Origin: an uncultured SAR86 cluster bacterium
GTDB lineage: Bacteria > Pseudomonadota > Gammaproteobacteria > Magnimaribacterales > TMED112
Reading direction: 5' to 3'
Assembly: GCA_902563885.1 (NCBI GenBank)
Contig: CACEYZ010000003.1
Span: forward strand, 29,505-93,504
DNA: 64,000 nt
The translations under genes and the position numbers were made by a program. Below the pieces are notes generated by a model. That model worked only from the letters and a program-made list of their open reading frames with translations, had not been told where the DNA came from and did not search any database. This document shows, piece after piece, positions 16,984 through 26,385 of this stretch. Positions within the stretch are counted from its first letter, which is position 1, and the number at the start of each line of letters is the position of its first letter.

Positions 16984-18371
16984 TTTATATCTCCATAGTT
17001 TTGATCAAATATTTCTTGTGTTTCCTCAAATCTTTTCACAATCATATATGTAAGTATATGTTTTTTTGATACAAGATACTTTACAAGTCCTTTAACACTA
17101 TACTTATCTTTAAACCATGTTTTTAAGAATGGATTTGCTACACTCCAAAAATCCAATTCAGGATAAATTTGTCTTCCCATGCCCTCGATGTGAACTAGAG
17201 TTTTAATTAAAAGCAAAAGATCATTATCTAAGTAAAGATTAAATGGTCTCATAGCTTCAAGAAGATTTAATAAAAGCTCACCGAATAAAATTTGAGACAA
17301 AGGTTTATCTAGTAAGTGTTCACAATTAATTCTTAGAATATTTTCTAATTCCTCAGTTTTTGTATCCTCACTTACCCAATTGGCAAAAATAAAAAGTTGA
17401 GCCAAAGAATAAAAATCTTTTTTAAGTAAAGAAGATATCATCTGTGCAATTAATATTTGATTAGACTCAGACAATGAACCACATATCGCGTAATCAACTG
17501 CATAGTAAAAAGGTTTTTTTGGCGATGTTTTGGAGGCAAAAATATTTCCAGGATGCATATCAGCATGAAAAAAATTATCTTGAAAAACTTGTTTTAAAAA
17601 AATTTTTACCCCACTCTCTGCCAAAGCTTTAAGGTTTAACTTATATTTCTTTAACTCTTTTATATTTGTAACAGGAATTCCATCAATATATTCCATAACA
17701 ATTATTTTTTTGGTTGTATATTTTTCTACAATTGAGGGAACATAAAGAAAACTGCTACCCTGAAAATTTTCGTATGTCTTTTTTGCATTATTTGCTTCTA
17801 AACGAAAATCTAATTCGTTATTAATAACTCTTTCATAATCATTAATAATTTTCATTAAATCTATCCTCGGATATGATTTTATAAAAAATCTTAAAATCCT
17901 AATTCCAAATTTTACGAGGTTAATATCTTTGAGAATCTTTTCTTTGAGATGCGGCCTTTGAACTTTTACAACAAATTTTTTTTTATCCATAAAAAAAACA
18001 TGTACCTGTGCAAGTGATGCAGACGAAAGTGGTGTTTTATCTATGTTACTCAGTATATTTATTGATTTTTTTCCTAGTTCAGTTTCAATAGTGTTTTTTA
18101 TGTAATCAAAAGACACTGCTTCACAATCATCAGTGAGCTTATTTAACTCTTTTGAGAGTTTTTTTGATACTAAATCTGTTCTTGTAGAGAGTAACTGACC
18201 TAATTTTATATAGACTGGGCCAAAATCCTCTAATTTCTCTTTAAAATTTTCTTCTGGATTTTTTTTATTTATAAATGGTACTAATAGAAAATTATATTTA
18301 ATTCCAAATGTAGAAAATATTCCTGATGCCCGTATTTTGAAAAATATATAAAAAAGTCTAAAAATGTTCAT
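16980..18371 (-). CDS. ubiB: UbiB, ABC1-type atypical kinase of ubiquinone synthesis, short form
   Basis: UbiB/COQ8 is a membrane-associated ATPase that supports the ubiquinone complex. The hallmark KxGQ motif is present as [17 protein letters not shown], followed by SASLAQVH, the catalytic lysine in KVQRP and [11 protein letters not shown]. The metal motif, usually DFG, reads DYA. At 463 residues it ends where E. coli UbiB (546) continues into two C-terminal membrane helices, so this version lacks that anchor. It overlaps ubiE by 4 bp with no ubiJ between, and overlaps tatA by 4 bp. Confidence 0.92.
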   Translation of the reverse strand: MNIFRLFYIFFKIRASGIFSTFGIKYNFLLVPFINKKNPEENFKEKLEDFGPVYIKLGQLLSTRTDLVSKKLSKELNKLTDDCEAVSFDYIKNTIETELGKKSINILSNIDKTPLSSASLAQVHVFFMDKKKFVVKVQRPHLKEKILKDINLVKFGIRILRFFIKSYPRIDLMKIINDYERVINNELDFRLEANNAKKTYENFQGSSFLYVPSIVEKYTTKKIIVMEYIDGIPVTNIKELKKYKLNLKALAESGVKIFLKQVFQDNFFHADMHPGNIFASKTSPKKPFYYAVDYAICGSLSESNQILIAQMISSLLKKDFYSLAQLFIFANWVSEDTKTEELENILRINCEHLLDKPLSQILFGELLLNLLEAMRPFNLYLDNDLLLLIKTLVHIEGMGRQIYPELDFWSVANPFLKTWFKDKYSVKGLVKYLVSKKHILTYMIVKRFEETQEIFDQNYGDIK

Positions 18372-19117
18372 TTAATACCAGAATGAATACACACTATTCC
18401 GTTTGTTAAGTCTTCAAATGAGACTTTTGAAAATTTATTTTTTTTCAACATTGATTTTAGTTCTTTCTGATTTTCATGAGTTCTAATTGATTTAACTAAA
18501 TACTCATAACTTTTTTTATCGTCTGAGACTAATTCACCAATAGTTGGAATAATTTTATAACTATAAAAATCATAGAGCTTTGAAAAAGCCTTATTATTAA
18601 CTTTCGAAAACTCAAGAATTCTTAAAGAGCCACCTTTTTTTAATATTCTAAAAATTTCTTTTAACGACATATCCTTATCTGAAAAGTTTCTAAATCCAAA
18701 TGAGATAAAGACATGATCAAAAAAATTATCCTTAAATGGCAAAGACTCAGCCTCACTTATTTCAAATTTAGATTTATTTATAAAGCCTTCATCTGCAGCT
18801 CGCTCTTTAGCTTTAAGTATCATTTCCTTATTTTGATCAACTAACCAAATATTTGATGAAGGGGAATGCTCATAAATTAATTTGGCGATATCTCCTGTAC
18901 CTGAAGCTAAGTCAAGAATTTTAGACTTATCTTTGATATTTGTGTTTTTTACAAATTGCTTTTTCCAAACCCTATGCAGACCAAAGGACATTAAATCATT
19001 CATTAGGTCATAATTATCAGCAACTTGAGAGAAGATTTTATTTACTCCTTTCGTTTTAGCTTTTTTTTCAACCTTCTCGTCTCCAAAAAATACTTTTTGA
19101 TTATCTTTACTGGTCAT
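18368..19117 (-). CDS. ubiE: UbiE, ubiquinone/menaquinone C-methyltransferase
   Basis: UbiE adds the C-methyl group to the demethyl quinol ring using SAM. The 249-residue class I methyltransferase shows the family entry VADNYDLMNDLMSFGLHRVWK, SAM motif I LDLASGTGDIA, motif II-like FISFGFRNF (conserved in UbiE) and RILKKGG. It is the first gene of the ubiE-ubiB-tatABC unit and lies head to head with orn across only 30 bp. Confidence 0.95.
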   Translation of the reverse strand: MTSKDNQKVFFGDEKVEKKAKTKGVNKIFSQVADNYDLMNDLMSFGLHRVWKKQFVKNTNIKDKSKILDLASGTGDIAKLIYEHSPSSNIWLVDQNKEMILKAKERAADEGFINKSKFEISEAESLPFKDNFFDHVFISFGFRNFSDKDMSLKEIFRILKKGGSLRILEFSKVNNKAFSKLYDFYSYKIIPTIGELVSDDKKSYEYLVKSIRTHENQKELKSMLKKNKFSKVSFEDLTNGIVCIHSGIK

Positions 19118-19147
19118 ATAGAATTATTCTTTGAATAGAGAGTATAA

Positions 19148-19684
19148 ATGACAAATACAAATTTTCTAGCTTGGATAGATTTAGAAATGACAGGCTTAGA
19201 TCCTGAAAAACACCATATTATCGAAATTGGAAGTCTGGTTACTGATGGGAATTTAAATATAGTTGAAGAGGGTCCAAATATTGCAATTTCTCAGCAACAA
19301 GATGTTCTTGATTTAATGGATGAGTGGAATGTAAACCAACACTCTAAAACTGGATTAATTGAATTAATTAAAAAAAGTGAAGTAAACATAAAAGAAGCAG
19401 AACTTAAAACGCTTGAATTTTTTAAAAAACATTTAAAACAACATGCCTCACCACTTTGCGGTAGTAGCATTTCCCATGACAGACGTTTCTTAATCAAATA
19501 TATGCCAAAACTAGCAAACCATTTTCATTACAGACATATAGATGTAACTTCTTTTAAAGAGTCACTAAAAAGATGGGATAAAGACTTTGTAGAGTATAAG
19601 AAAAAAGCATCTCATAGAGCAATGGATGATATAAAAGAATCTGTAGAAGAGCTTAGGTATTACAAAGAAAAATATATTAAGTAA
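19148..19684 (+). CDS. orn: Oligoribonuclease
   Basis: Orn degrades 2-5 nt RNAs, including pGpG produced by c-di-GMP phosphodiesterases, which links it to the EAL protein encoded later in this window. The 178-residue DEDDh exonuclease shows IDLEMTGLD (Exo I), SISHDRRFL (Exo II) and HRAMDDIKES (Exo III) with all acidic residues and the His. It overlaps the end of phoD by 8 bp on the opposite strand. Confidence 0.96.
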   Translation: MTNTNFLAWIDLEMTGLDPEKHHIIEIGSLVTDGNLNIVEEGPNIAISQQQDVLDLMDEWNVNQHSKTGLIELIKKSEVNIKEAELKTLEFFKKHLKQHASPLCGSSISHDRRFLIKYMPKLANHFHYRHIDVTSFKESLKRWDKDFVEYKKKASHRAMDDIKESVEELRYYKEKYIK

Positions 19685-21269
19685 TTTCTTTACCTGGTTT
19701 AAAATAAATATTTTTTAAGATTGATCTAGTAAAAGATTTCTTCTTTACTGTATTTACTCCAATAAAAGATGCCAGTCCGAACTCCTTTCTAAGTTCCAAA
19801 GTTAAATAACCCCTGTTTCGAAAGTTTGTCCATACTAGATTTTTGTTTACTTGAGTTATAGCAGCTTCAATAGGCCTTACATCAAGACCTTTAAATTCAT
19901 CTGATCCACCAGGAGAAGAAACAGATGGTGTTGCAAATTCAACACCAACAAAATTATTTGTATTGTTTTTTACATTCGCAGCCCAACAATTATGAGTATC
20001 ACCAGCAAGAAATATATTATTCGACGAATGCTTCTTTAAAATATTTAAAAATCTTTCTCTCTCGGCAGGGTAGCCGTCCCATGAGTCTGTATTGTAAGGT
20101 AAATTTAAATTATTAATGTATTTGAGATATTTTGAGTTCTCGGGTAGTTCATTCAAGACAAATGATGGTAAGGGTGGTAAGACCACTTTTGATAATAGAA
20201 CTTGTTGTCCAAAAAGGTTCCATGTACAATTTTTATTCGATTTTTGTTTAACAAAATTAAGCTGTTCATTTCCAAGAAGGGAGCGACTTTTTTTATTGAG
20301 ATCTTTTAAAAATGATTCTTTGTCAAAGTTCCCATCATTAATGTATTCAGAGTACATAACTTGTTTATCTCTCGAGCTTAATCTTGTATCAAGTATAAGA
20401 AGATTAATTAAATTTCCAATTTTAAATTTTTCCCACCTGCGCTGTTTAATAACTTTTTCTCTTACAGGCATCCACTCATAATAAGCTTGTAAGGCACTTT
20501 TTTTCCGAAAATAGAAATTACTCTCGTTTTTTTGATGATTTTCTGCACCATTTTGCCATGCGTCATTAGAAATTTCATGGTCATCCCAAATACATATCAT
20601 AGGTCTGGATTGATGTAAGGCTTGAAGGTCTTCATCTGTTTTATATTGTGAATGTCTGAGCCTATATTCGTTTAGAGTTTTTACTTCATTCTCTGGAATG
20701 GGTATTCTTCCCAACTTATTTGCGTCTTCTGTAGCATATCCACCATCTTCATACTCATAAATATAATCACCAAGGTGTATGTTTAGATCAATGCTTTTAT
20801 CTTCTGCTGCATCTTTATATACGTTAAAAAAACCAGCAGGATGGTTAGAGCAGCTAAAAATGGCAATTTTATACTTTTCAATATCTTGTTGAGGCAAGGT
20901 ATTAGTTATTCCAACTGGAGATATAACATCTTCACAAATGAAGCGATAAAAAAATTTTGTTCCTGGTTTATATTTTGAAAGATTTATATCAGCTTTGACT
21001 GTAAAGTCTTTTCTTTTGTTAGTAAAAACTAAACCATGTTCTAGAATAGATTTAAAACTTTTTTGAAGCGATATCTGATATTTAATAGCTTTTGTGACAT
21101 TAAATTTTTCAGGTGTTATTCTTGTCCAAATAACAACCCTTTTATCTGTTGGATCGCCACTTGCAACCCCATGTAAAAATTTTACTTTGTTAATTTTTTT
21201 TTGAAATGCAGCTAAAGCTGGTATGAAAAATAAAAGAGATAATGATTTAAGAAATGATCTTCTGTTCAT
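19677..21269 (-). CDS. phoD: PhoD-like alkaline phosphatase/phosphodiesterase with Tat signal
   Basis: This secreted metallophosphoesterase is expected to release phosphate from organic phosphodiesters and monoesters. The N-terminus MNRRSFLKSLSLLFFIPALAA is a typical twin-arginine signal. Next come the PhoD N-terminal domain (HGVASGDPTDKRVVIWTR) and metal-binding motifs SCSNHPAG, HLGDYIYEYEDGGY, WDDHEISND and AGDTHNCWA. The length of 530 fits. It should be exported by the TatABC system encoded just downstream on the same strand. A PiT phosphate permease is encoded elsewhere in the window. No Pho box was recognised. Confidence 0.92.
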   Translation of the reverse strand: MNRRSFLKSLSLLFFIPALAAFQKKINKVKFLHGVASGDPTDKRVVIWTRITPEKFNVTKAIKYQISLQKSFKSILEHGLVFTNKRKDFTVKADINLSKYKPGTKFFYRFICEDVISPVGITNTLPQQDIEKYKIAIFSCSNHPAGFFNVYKDAAEDKSIDLNIHLGDYIYEYEDGGYATEDANKLGRIPIPENEVKTLNEYRLRHSQYKTDEDLQALHQSRPMICIWDDHEISNDAWQNGAENHQKNESNFYFRKKSALQAYYEWMPVREKVIKQRRWEKFKIGNLINLLILDTRLSSRDKQVMYSEYINDGNFDKESFLKDLNKKSRSLLGNEQLNFVKQKSNKNCTWNLFGQQVLLSKVVLPPLPSFVLNELPENSKYLKYINNLNLPYNTDSWDGYPAERERFLNILKKHSSNNIFLAGDTHNCWAANVKNNTNNFVGVEFATPSVSSPGGSDEFKGLDVRPIEAAITQVNKNLVWTNFRNRGYLTLELRKEFGLASFIGVNTVKKKSFTRSILKNIYFKPGKEIT

Positions 21270-21280
21270 ATTTTAAATTT

Positions 21281-21604
21281 TTATTTTTTTTTATCTGGCA
21301 CAATATTTATAGGAAATTGAGCTAGATTCTTTAAATCAGCCTTGGAAATTTTCGACTTACCGATTTCATTAACAACATCAATTCTAACAATTGAATTTAT
21401 AGGTAAAAGAGTTTTTTGAACATCTAGAAATTCAGCTTTTAATTTTTCTTCAGACGTATCTACGACTAAATTATTTTTCGTATCAAAAATATAGCCATCA
21501 ATTTCAAGAAATGCGTAAAAATCGCTTTGGTATATATTTTTTGCGTAAATTTCGTATACTTCTCCAACTTGAAAAAATTTAATTTTGTAAATTTTTTGTT
21601 TCAC
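21281..21604 (-). CDS. DUF1820 family protein
   Basis: The product is 107 residues with the pattern KIKFFQVGEVYEIYAKNIYQSDFYAFLEID, then a segment containing NLVVDTSEEKLKAEF and a C-terminal part with INSIVRIDVV. This matches my memory of the DUF1820 family, found beside miaB in pseudomonads. It resembles a small beta-rich domain, and no function is established. It is head to head with miaB with 12 bp between start codons, so the promoters must lie inside the coding regions. It is 11 bp upstream of phoD on the same strand. Confidence 0.8.
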   Translation of the reverse strand: MKQKIYKIKFFQVGEVYEIYAKNIYQSDFYAFLEIDGYIFDTKNNLVVDTSEEKLKAEFLDVQKTLLPINSIVRIDVVNEIGKSKISKADLKNLAQFPINIVPDKKK

Positions 21605-21616
21605 TATAATAAGAAT

Positions 21617-22942
21617 ATGCCAAAAAAATTATACATCAAAACACATGGCTGTCAGATGAATGAGTATGATTCAGAAAAGATGGCGAAGATTCTTAAACAT
21701 GAAGAAAATTTTGAACTTACAAGTTCAGAACATGAGGCAGATCTTATTATCTTAAATACTTGCTCCATTCGTGAAAAAGCGCAAGAGAGAGTATTTCATC
21801 AGATAGGCAGATGGAGAAAAATTAAAGATAAAAATCCAGATCTTAAAATAGCAATTGGAGGATGTGTTGCATCACAAGAGGGTGATAAAATTATGAAAAG
21901 AGCACCAGAGGTTGATATTGTTTTTGGCCCACAATCGCTTCATCGATTACCAGAACTTTATAAAAAAGAACAAAAAGTCAAAAAAGCACAAATTGATATA
22001 TCTTTTCCAAAACTAGAAAAATTTTCTCATATGCCTGCTCCTGATAAAGGAGAACCATCATCTTTTGTCTCAATAATGGAAGGGTGTAATAAATATTGCT
22101 CTTTCTGTGTGGTCCCTATGACAAGAGGGCATGAAGTATCAAGAACTGTTGAGGACATTCTTAAAGAAGTAAAGATATTATCTGAAAAGGGAACAGCTGA
22201 AATTCATTATTTAGGTCAAAATGTGAATAACTTTAAAGGAACATATAAAGGTGAAATTTCTTCACTTGCACAGCTTATTGAATTAACCGGAAAAATTGAT
22301 GGTATAGAGAGAATTCGATTTACAACAAGTCATCCACATGAATTTAAAGACGACCTTGTTGAGGCTTATGCAAATGTTCCTGAATTGGTAAGTCATGTTC
22401 ATCTTCCAATTCAAAGTGGCTCCGATCGAATTCTCAAGCTTATGAGAAGAAGATACGATACTAATAAGTACTTAAAATTAATAGAAAAAATTGAAAACAT
22501 AAGACCCGACATGAGTTTCTCTTCAGATTTTATTGTTGGCTTTCCTGGAGAAACTGAAGAAGATTTTCAGGCCACTATGAATATAGTTGAAAAAGTAAAA
22601 TTTGATGCATCATACAGTTTTATATACAGTCAAAGACCAAATACGCCTGCATCTCAAATGGAAGATGATGTGTCAGAAAAAGTTAAGAAGGATAGGCTAG
22701 ATCTGTTGCAAGATAGATTAAATCAAATAGCTTTTGGTTATAGTAGAAAGCTAGTAGGAACAGTACAGAATTGTTTAGTCATGGGGTTATCTAAAAAAGA
22801 TCCAGGTCAGCTTCAAGCAAGAACAATTTGCGACAGAGTGGTAAATTTTAAGGCAGATGACTATGATTTAATTGGACAATTGGTTAATATTCAAATTAAT
22901 GAAGCATTGCCTAACTCACTTAGGGGCACATTAAATAATTAA
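21617..22942 (+). CDS. miaB: tRNA-2-methylthio-N6-dimethylallyladenosine synthase MiaB
   Basis: This radical-SAM methylthiotransferase modifies A37 of tRNAs reading UNN codons. The N-terminal UPF0004 domain supplies three cysteines (THGCQMN, NTCSIREKA, GGCVASQ) for the auxiliary cluster. The radical-SAM cluster motif is GCNKYCSFCVVP, and a TRAM domain ends the protein. The start at 21617 (MPKKLYIKTHGCQMN) is the conserved one, and the reading frame extends upstream without support. It heads the miaB-phoH-ybeY-corC-lnt cluster. Confidence 0.96.
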   Translation: MPKKLYIKTHGCQMNEYDSEKMAKILKHEENFELTSSEHEADLIILNTCSIREKAQERVFHQIGRWRKIKDKNPDLKIAIGGCVASQEGDKIMKRAPEVDIVFGPQSLHRLPELYKKEQKVKKAQIDISFPKLEKFSHMPAPDKGEPSSFVSIMEGCNKYCSFCVVPMTRGHEVSRTVEDILKEVKILSEKGTAEIHYLGQNVNNFKGTYKGEISSLAQLIELTGKIDGIERIRFTTSHPHEFKDDLVEAYANVPELVSHVHLPIQSGSDRILKLMRRRYDTNKYLKLIEKIENIRPDMSFSSDFIVGFPGETEEDFQATMNIVEKVKFDASYSFIYSQRPNTPASQMEDDVSEKVKKDRLDLLQDRLNQIAFGYSRKLVGTVQNCLVMGLSKKDPGQLQARTICDRVVNFKADDYDLIGQLVNIQINEALPNSLRGTLNN

Positions 22943-22946
22943 ATAC

Positions 22947-23894
22947 TTGTACAGTCAGCAACTAAATTTTTCAAACCTCACTCCAGACAGATTAATTCTG
23001 CTTTGCGGAGAATTTAATAAAAATCTAAAACAGATTGAGAAAGCTCTACGTATTAAGGTTCTTCAAAATGGGACAGAATTTGAATTAAAAGGGAAAAAAG
23101 AAGATGTTGGTATAGGAGTTTCTGCATTATTTAGTCTGAAAGAAAAACTAGAAACTAATTCAATCATAACTCCAGATGTTGTCCACTTAAGTTTACATTC
23201 AGCAAAATTTGAAGATAAAGAAAATGAAGAATCAAACTCATCAAAAATAAAAACTCCACGCACACTTGTTTCACCAAGAGGAAAAAATCAAATTGCATAT
23301 CTAGATAATATAAAAAATAGCGATTTAACTTTTGGGATAGGTCCATCAGGTACAGGGAAAACTTTTTTAGCAGTTGCATGTGCAGTAGACGATTTAATAA
23401 AAGAAAAAATTAGAAAAATTGTTTTAGTTAGGCCAGCTGTTGAGGCTGGAGAGAAACTTGGCTTTCTGCCAGGAGATTTATCATCAAAAATTGACCCATA
23501 TCTCAGACCCTTATACGATGCTTTACATGACATGTTAGGAGCTGAAAGAGTAACCAGATTAGTTGAAAGAGATGTTATAGAGATAGCTCCTCTTGCATAT
23601 ATGAGGGGCCGAACATTAAGAGAAGCTTTCATAATTATGGACGAGGGTCAGAATACAACTATAGAACAGATGAAAATGTTTCTTACAAGGTTAGGTTTTG
23701 GATCTAAAGCTGTTGTTAATGGGGATTTAAGTCAAATTGACTTACCTAAAAATATTACATCTGGCCTTAAGCACTCAATTGAAGTTTTAAAGAATGTTGA
23801 TTCAATAAAATTTACTAAATTTGGTGCTAAGGATGTTGTAAGACACTCTTTAGTTCAAGAAATTGTACAGGCTTATGATAATTTCGAAGAATAA
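22947..23894 (+). CDS. ybeZ: PhoH-like ATPase (YbeZ)
   Basis: This is a PhoH-family P-loop protein of 315 residues, often a partner of YbeY in RNA metabolism. Walker A is GIGPSGTGKTFLAV, and the acidic IIMDEGQNTT serves as Walker B. RPAVEAGEKLGFLPGD is a family signature. The start is TTG at 22947, four bases after the miaB stop; I saw no suitable ATG nearby. It overlaps ybeY by 20 bp if ybeY starts at 23875. Confidence 0.94.
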   Translation: MYSQQLNFSNLTPDRLILLCGEFNKNLKQIEKALRIKVLQNGTEFELKGKKEDVGIGVSALFSLKEKLETNSIITPDVVHLSLHSAKFEDKENEESNSSKIKTPRTLVSPRGKNQIAYLDNIKNSDLTFGIGPSGTGKTFLAVACAVDDLIKEKIRKIVLVRPAVEAGEKLGFLPGDLSSKIDPYLRPLYDALHDMLGAERVTRLVERDVIEIAPLAYMRGRTLREAFIIMDEGQNTTIEQMKMFLTRLGFGSKAVVNGDLSQIDLPKNITSGLKHSIEVLKNVDSIKFTKFGAKDVVRHSLVQEIVQAYDNFEE

Positions 23895-24339
23895 TTTAAA
23901 ATTCGAAATTTTCAATTTACCGACAAAATTTAACAATAATAAGAAAGCTATTACTCATGCAATTGAATTATTCACTGCTTTCTTTGATATAAATAAATTA
24001 AATGTTGAATTAAGTTTTTGCTCTTTAGAGGATATTCAAAAAATTAACTATAAATTTAGGAAAATAAATAAACCAACAAATGTACTTTCTTTTCCAAGTG
24101 AGGAGTTAGATAAGATAGATAAAAATTGTGAGGGAGAAATACTTATTTGTAATGATTTATTATTAGAAGAATCACTTGCCCAAAATAAAAATCATATAGA
24201 TCATTTTTTACATCTACTGATACACTCACTTCTTCATCTTAAAGGCTATGGGCATGATAAAGAAAATGATGCTATATTAATGGAAGAAAAAGAAATTGAG
24301 TTTTTGTCACAAATTGGAATATCTAATCCTTATAAATAA
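23875..24339 (+). CDS. ybeY: Endoribonuclease YbeY
   Basis: YbeY is a zinc RNase involved in 16S rRNA 3' maturation and ribosome quality control. The zinc motif is HSLLHLKGYGHD, the expected H...H.....H arrangement, with GYGH where most have GYDH. Upstream, KPTNVLSFPSEE is a family signature. I used the ATG at 23875; an in-frame TTG exists at 23863. Its stop overlaps the ATG of corC, so translation is probably coupled. Confidence 0.92.
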   Translation: MIISKNNLKFEIFNLPTKFNNNKKAITHAIELFTAFFDINKLNVELSFCSLEDIQKINYKFRKINKPTNVLSFPSEELDKIDKNCEGEILICNDLLLEESLAQNKNHIDHFLHLLIHSLLHLKGYGHDKENDAILMEEKEIEFLSQIGISNPYK

Positions 24340-25136
24340 TGTCTGAAGAGCCCTCGCAGAAAAGTTTTTTATCTTTTTTTTCGAATTTGTTTGCTAAAGA
24401 AAAAAATAATTCTAATAAAACAATAGAAACTCCGGATGATGAGCAGATTGAGGAACTTATACAAAATGTATTAAAAATTAAAGATGCAATAGTTAGAGAA
24501 ATTATGATTCCTAAAGTAAATATTTCTTATATAAATGAGGATAGTGATATGCAGGAAGTTTACAAAACTATACAAGATACAAGACACTCAAGATACCCCG
24601 TTTTTGATAAGTCGTCAGAAAAAGCTGTTGGGATACTTCATGTAAAAGATTTAATAGATGAAGAAATAAATGATAAAAATTTTAAGATTAAAAACTTATT
24701 AAGAGAGGTCAAATATGTTCCTGAGACACAATCAGTTACATCACTTCTTGAAGATTTTAAAAAAGATAGAGCTCATCTTGCTATGGTTTTAGATGAATAT
24801 GGAATGTTGGCAGGGCTTATTACTATTGAAGATATTCTTGAAGAAATTGTTGGTGAAATTGAGGATGAGTTTTACGAAGAAAAAACAGATGAGATTATCA
24901 AAATAAACCAGAATGAGTTTATAGTCTCTGCAACTTTAGATATAGAAAAATTTGAAGAGTTTTTTGAAATTAACTTAAATTCTGAAGAGGTAGAGTCTAT
25001 TGGAGGATTTGTTTTGAAGAAATTTGGACATCTACCAAAAGTGGGTGAAAGTCTCGAAAATTATAATCTTCGATTTACTGTAACATCTGCGGATCAAAGA
25101 AAAATAAAAAAAATAACAGTTCGAAAAATTGATTAA
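24339..25136 (+). CDS. corC: CorC/YbeX CBS-domain protein
   Basis: The product is a 265-residue cytoplasmic protein with two CBS domains (centred on VREIMIPKVNISY...RHSRYPV and MVLDEYGMLAGLITIEDILEEIVGEI) and a C-terminal CorC/HlyC transporter-associated domain. YbeX has been linked to Mg/Co efflux and, more recently, to ribosome metabolism. The N-terminal region is hydrophilic, so there is no DUF21 membrane domain. It sits between ybeY and lnt as in E. coli. Confidence 0.92.
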   Translation: MSEEPSQKSFLSFFSNLFAKEKNNSNKTIETPDDEQIEELIQNVLKIKDAIVREIMIPKVNISYINEDSDMQEVYKTIQDTRHSRYPVFDKSSEKAVGILHVKDLIDEEINDKNFKIKNLLREVKYVPETQSVTSLLEDFKKDRAHLAMVLDEYGMLAGLITIEDILEEIVGEIEDEFYEEKTDEIIKINQNEFIVSATLDIEKFEEFFEINLNSEEVESIGGFVLKKFGHLPKVGESLENYNLRFTVTSADQRKIKKITVRKID

Positions 25137-26385
25137 AACATTTCTTCGAGGTCTAGTAATTGGTCTAATATTTTGGTCTATTTCAATAAATTGGATATTT
25201 GATGCAATTAATTTTTATGGAGCAGGTTACTTTTTAAGTTTTTGTATTACTGCTCTTTTAATTTTTTATCTTTCTCTTTATTTTGGCTTTTTTACTTTTT
25301 TAATAAAATTTTTTGAAGGGAATAAATTTTTTGTATTACTAGTACCATCTTTAATATATATTTTGGAATGGGTTCGTTCTTGGGTGATATCAGGGTTTCC
25401 ATGGCTAAATATTGGGATTTTTTCAGTTCCTATTAATTTCACAGGATATCTTCCTTTAATAGGTGTTTCTGGAACATCATTTATTTTTGGCTTAATAATT
25501 GTTTTAGCTTTAAAAATTAGTATTTTGAGAATTGGAAGTATATTTTTGTTATCACTAGTTGGTTTTTTAAGCCCTAATAAGAATTTATTTCTTGATGAAG
25601 ATTCTAAACAATTAAAAATTGCAGTTGTTCAACCAGTTGAAAATAACTATAAAATATTAAACAATCTTACTTTGCAAGCAAAAAATGATGGAGCTGAAGT
25701 AATAATATGGCCCGAGGCTGTAAGTAGTTATCAAAATTTTCAAGCAAGAACAGAATTTGAGGATATAGATATTATTGGTGGTTTCTTTGTTCAACAGAAT
25801 GAAGAAATTTTTACCTCAATTGTTAATACTTCAACGAATGAGAGATACGATAAAAGAAACTTAGTGCCTTTTGGAGAATTTCAGCCTTTTGATAATCTAT
25901 TAAAAAACTTCAATAAATTTTTTAATATTCCTAATTCATCACTAACAAGAGGGGAAAAATCGCAAAAAAAAGTTTTAATTCAGCAAATTCCCTTTTCTGG
26001 GTTAATTTGTTGGGAATTATCTTTTAATGATACTTTTGTTGATAGAACTAGGAATACAGGATTTATCATTCATATAAGTAATGACAGCTGGTATGGAAAA
26101 AATATGCCAGCTCAACACTTACTTCATGCAAAAGCACGTGCGATTGAGTCTCAAAAATGGGTTGTTAGATCTACTACAGATGGCATTTCAGAAATTATTT
26201 CACCTTATAATCAGAAAAAATTATCAGAAAACATTCCAAAAGGTATAAAGAGTTTTAAAACAGAAACTATCTCTACTAATATGAAAAATACACCATATCT
26301 AATTTTTGGAGATTATCCATTACTAATCTTCTCATTTATTATTATCCTATTAGCTTTAATTGATAAAAAAAGAAATGAAAAATAA
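25129..26385 (+). CDS. lnt: Apolipoprotein N-acyltransferase, compact form
   Basis: Lnt adds the third acyl chain to lipoproteins in the inner membrane. The nitrilase-domain triad is visible: Glu in IWPEAVSS, Lys in YDKRNLVPFGEFQPF and Cys in GLICWELSF. The N-terminal membrane part is compressed, with the nitrilase domain starting near residue 160 against about 220 in E. coli, and the total is 418 residues against 512. A last membrane helix ends the protein. The start is TTG at 25129, overlapping corC by 8 bp. Confidence 0.93.
   Translation: MIKTFLRGLVIGLIFWSISINWIFDAINFYGAGYFLSFCITALLIFYLSLYFGFFTFLIKFFEGNKFFVLLVPSLIYILEWVRSWVISGFPWLNIGIFSVPINFTGYLPLIGVSGTSFIFGLIIVLALKISILRIGSIFLLSLVGFLSPNKNLFLDEDSKQLKIAVVQPVENNYKILNNLTLQAKNDGAEVIIWPEAVSSYQNFQARTEFEDIDIIGGFFVQQNEEIFTSIVNTSTNERYDKRNLVPFGEFQPFDNLLKNFNKFFNIPNSSLTRGEKSQKKVLIQQIPFSGLICWELSFNDTFVDRTRNTGFIIHISNDSWYGKNMPAQHLLHAKARAIESQKWVVRSTTDGISEIISPYNQKKLSENIPKGIKSFKTETISTNMKNTPYLIFGDYPLLIFSFIIILLALIDKKRNEK

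Noticed and set aside
22947..23632. Three minus-strand ORFs opposite phoH
   Set aside because: Shadows of the PhoH-like gene, whose Walker motifs are intact.
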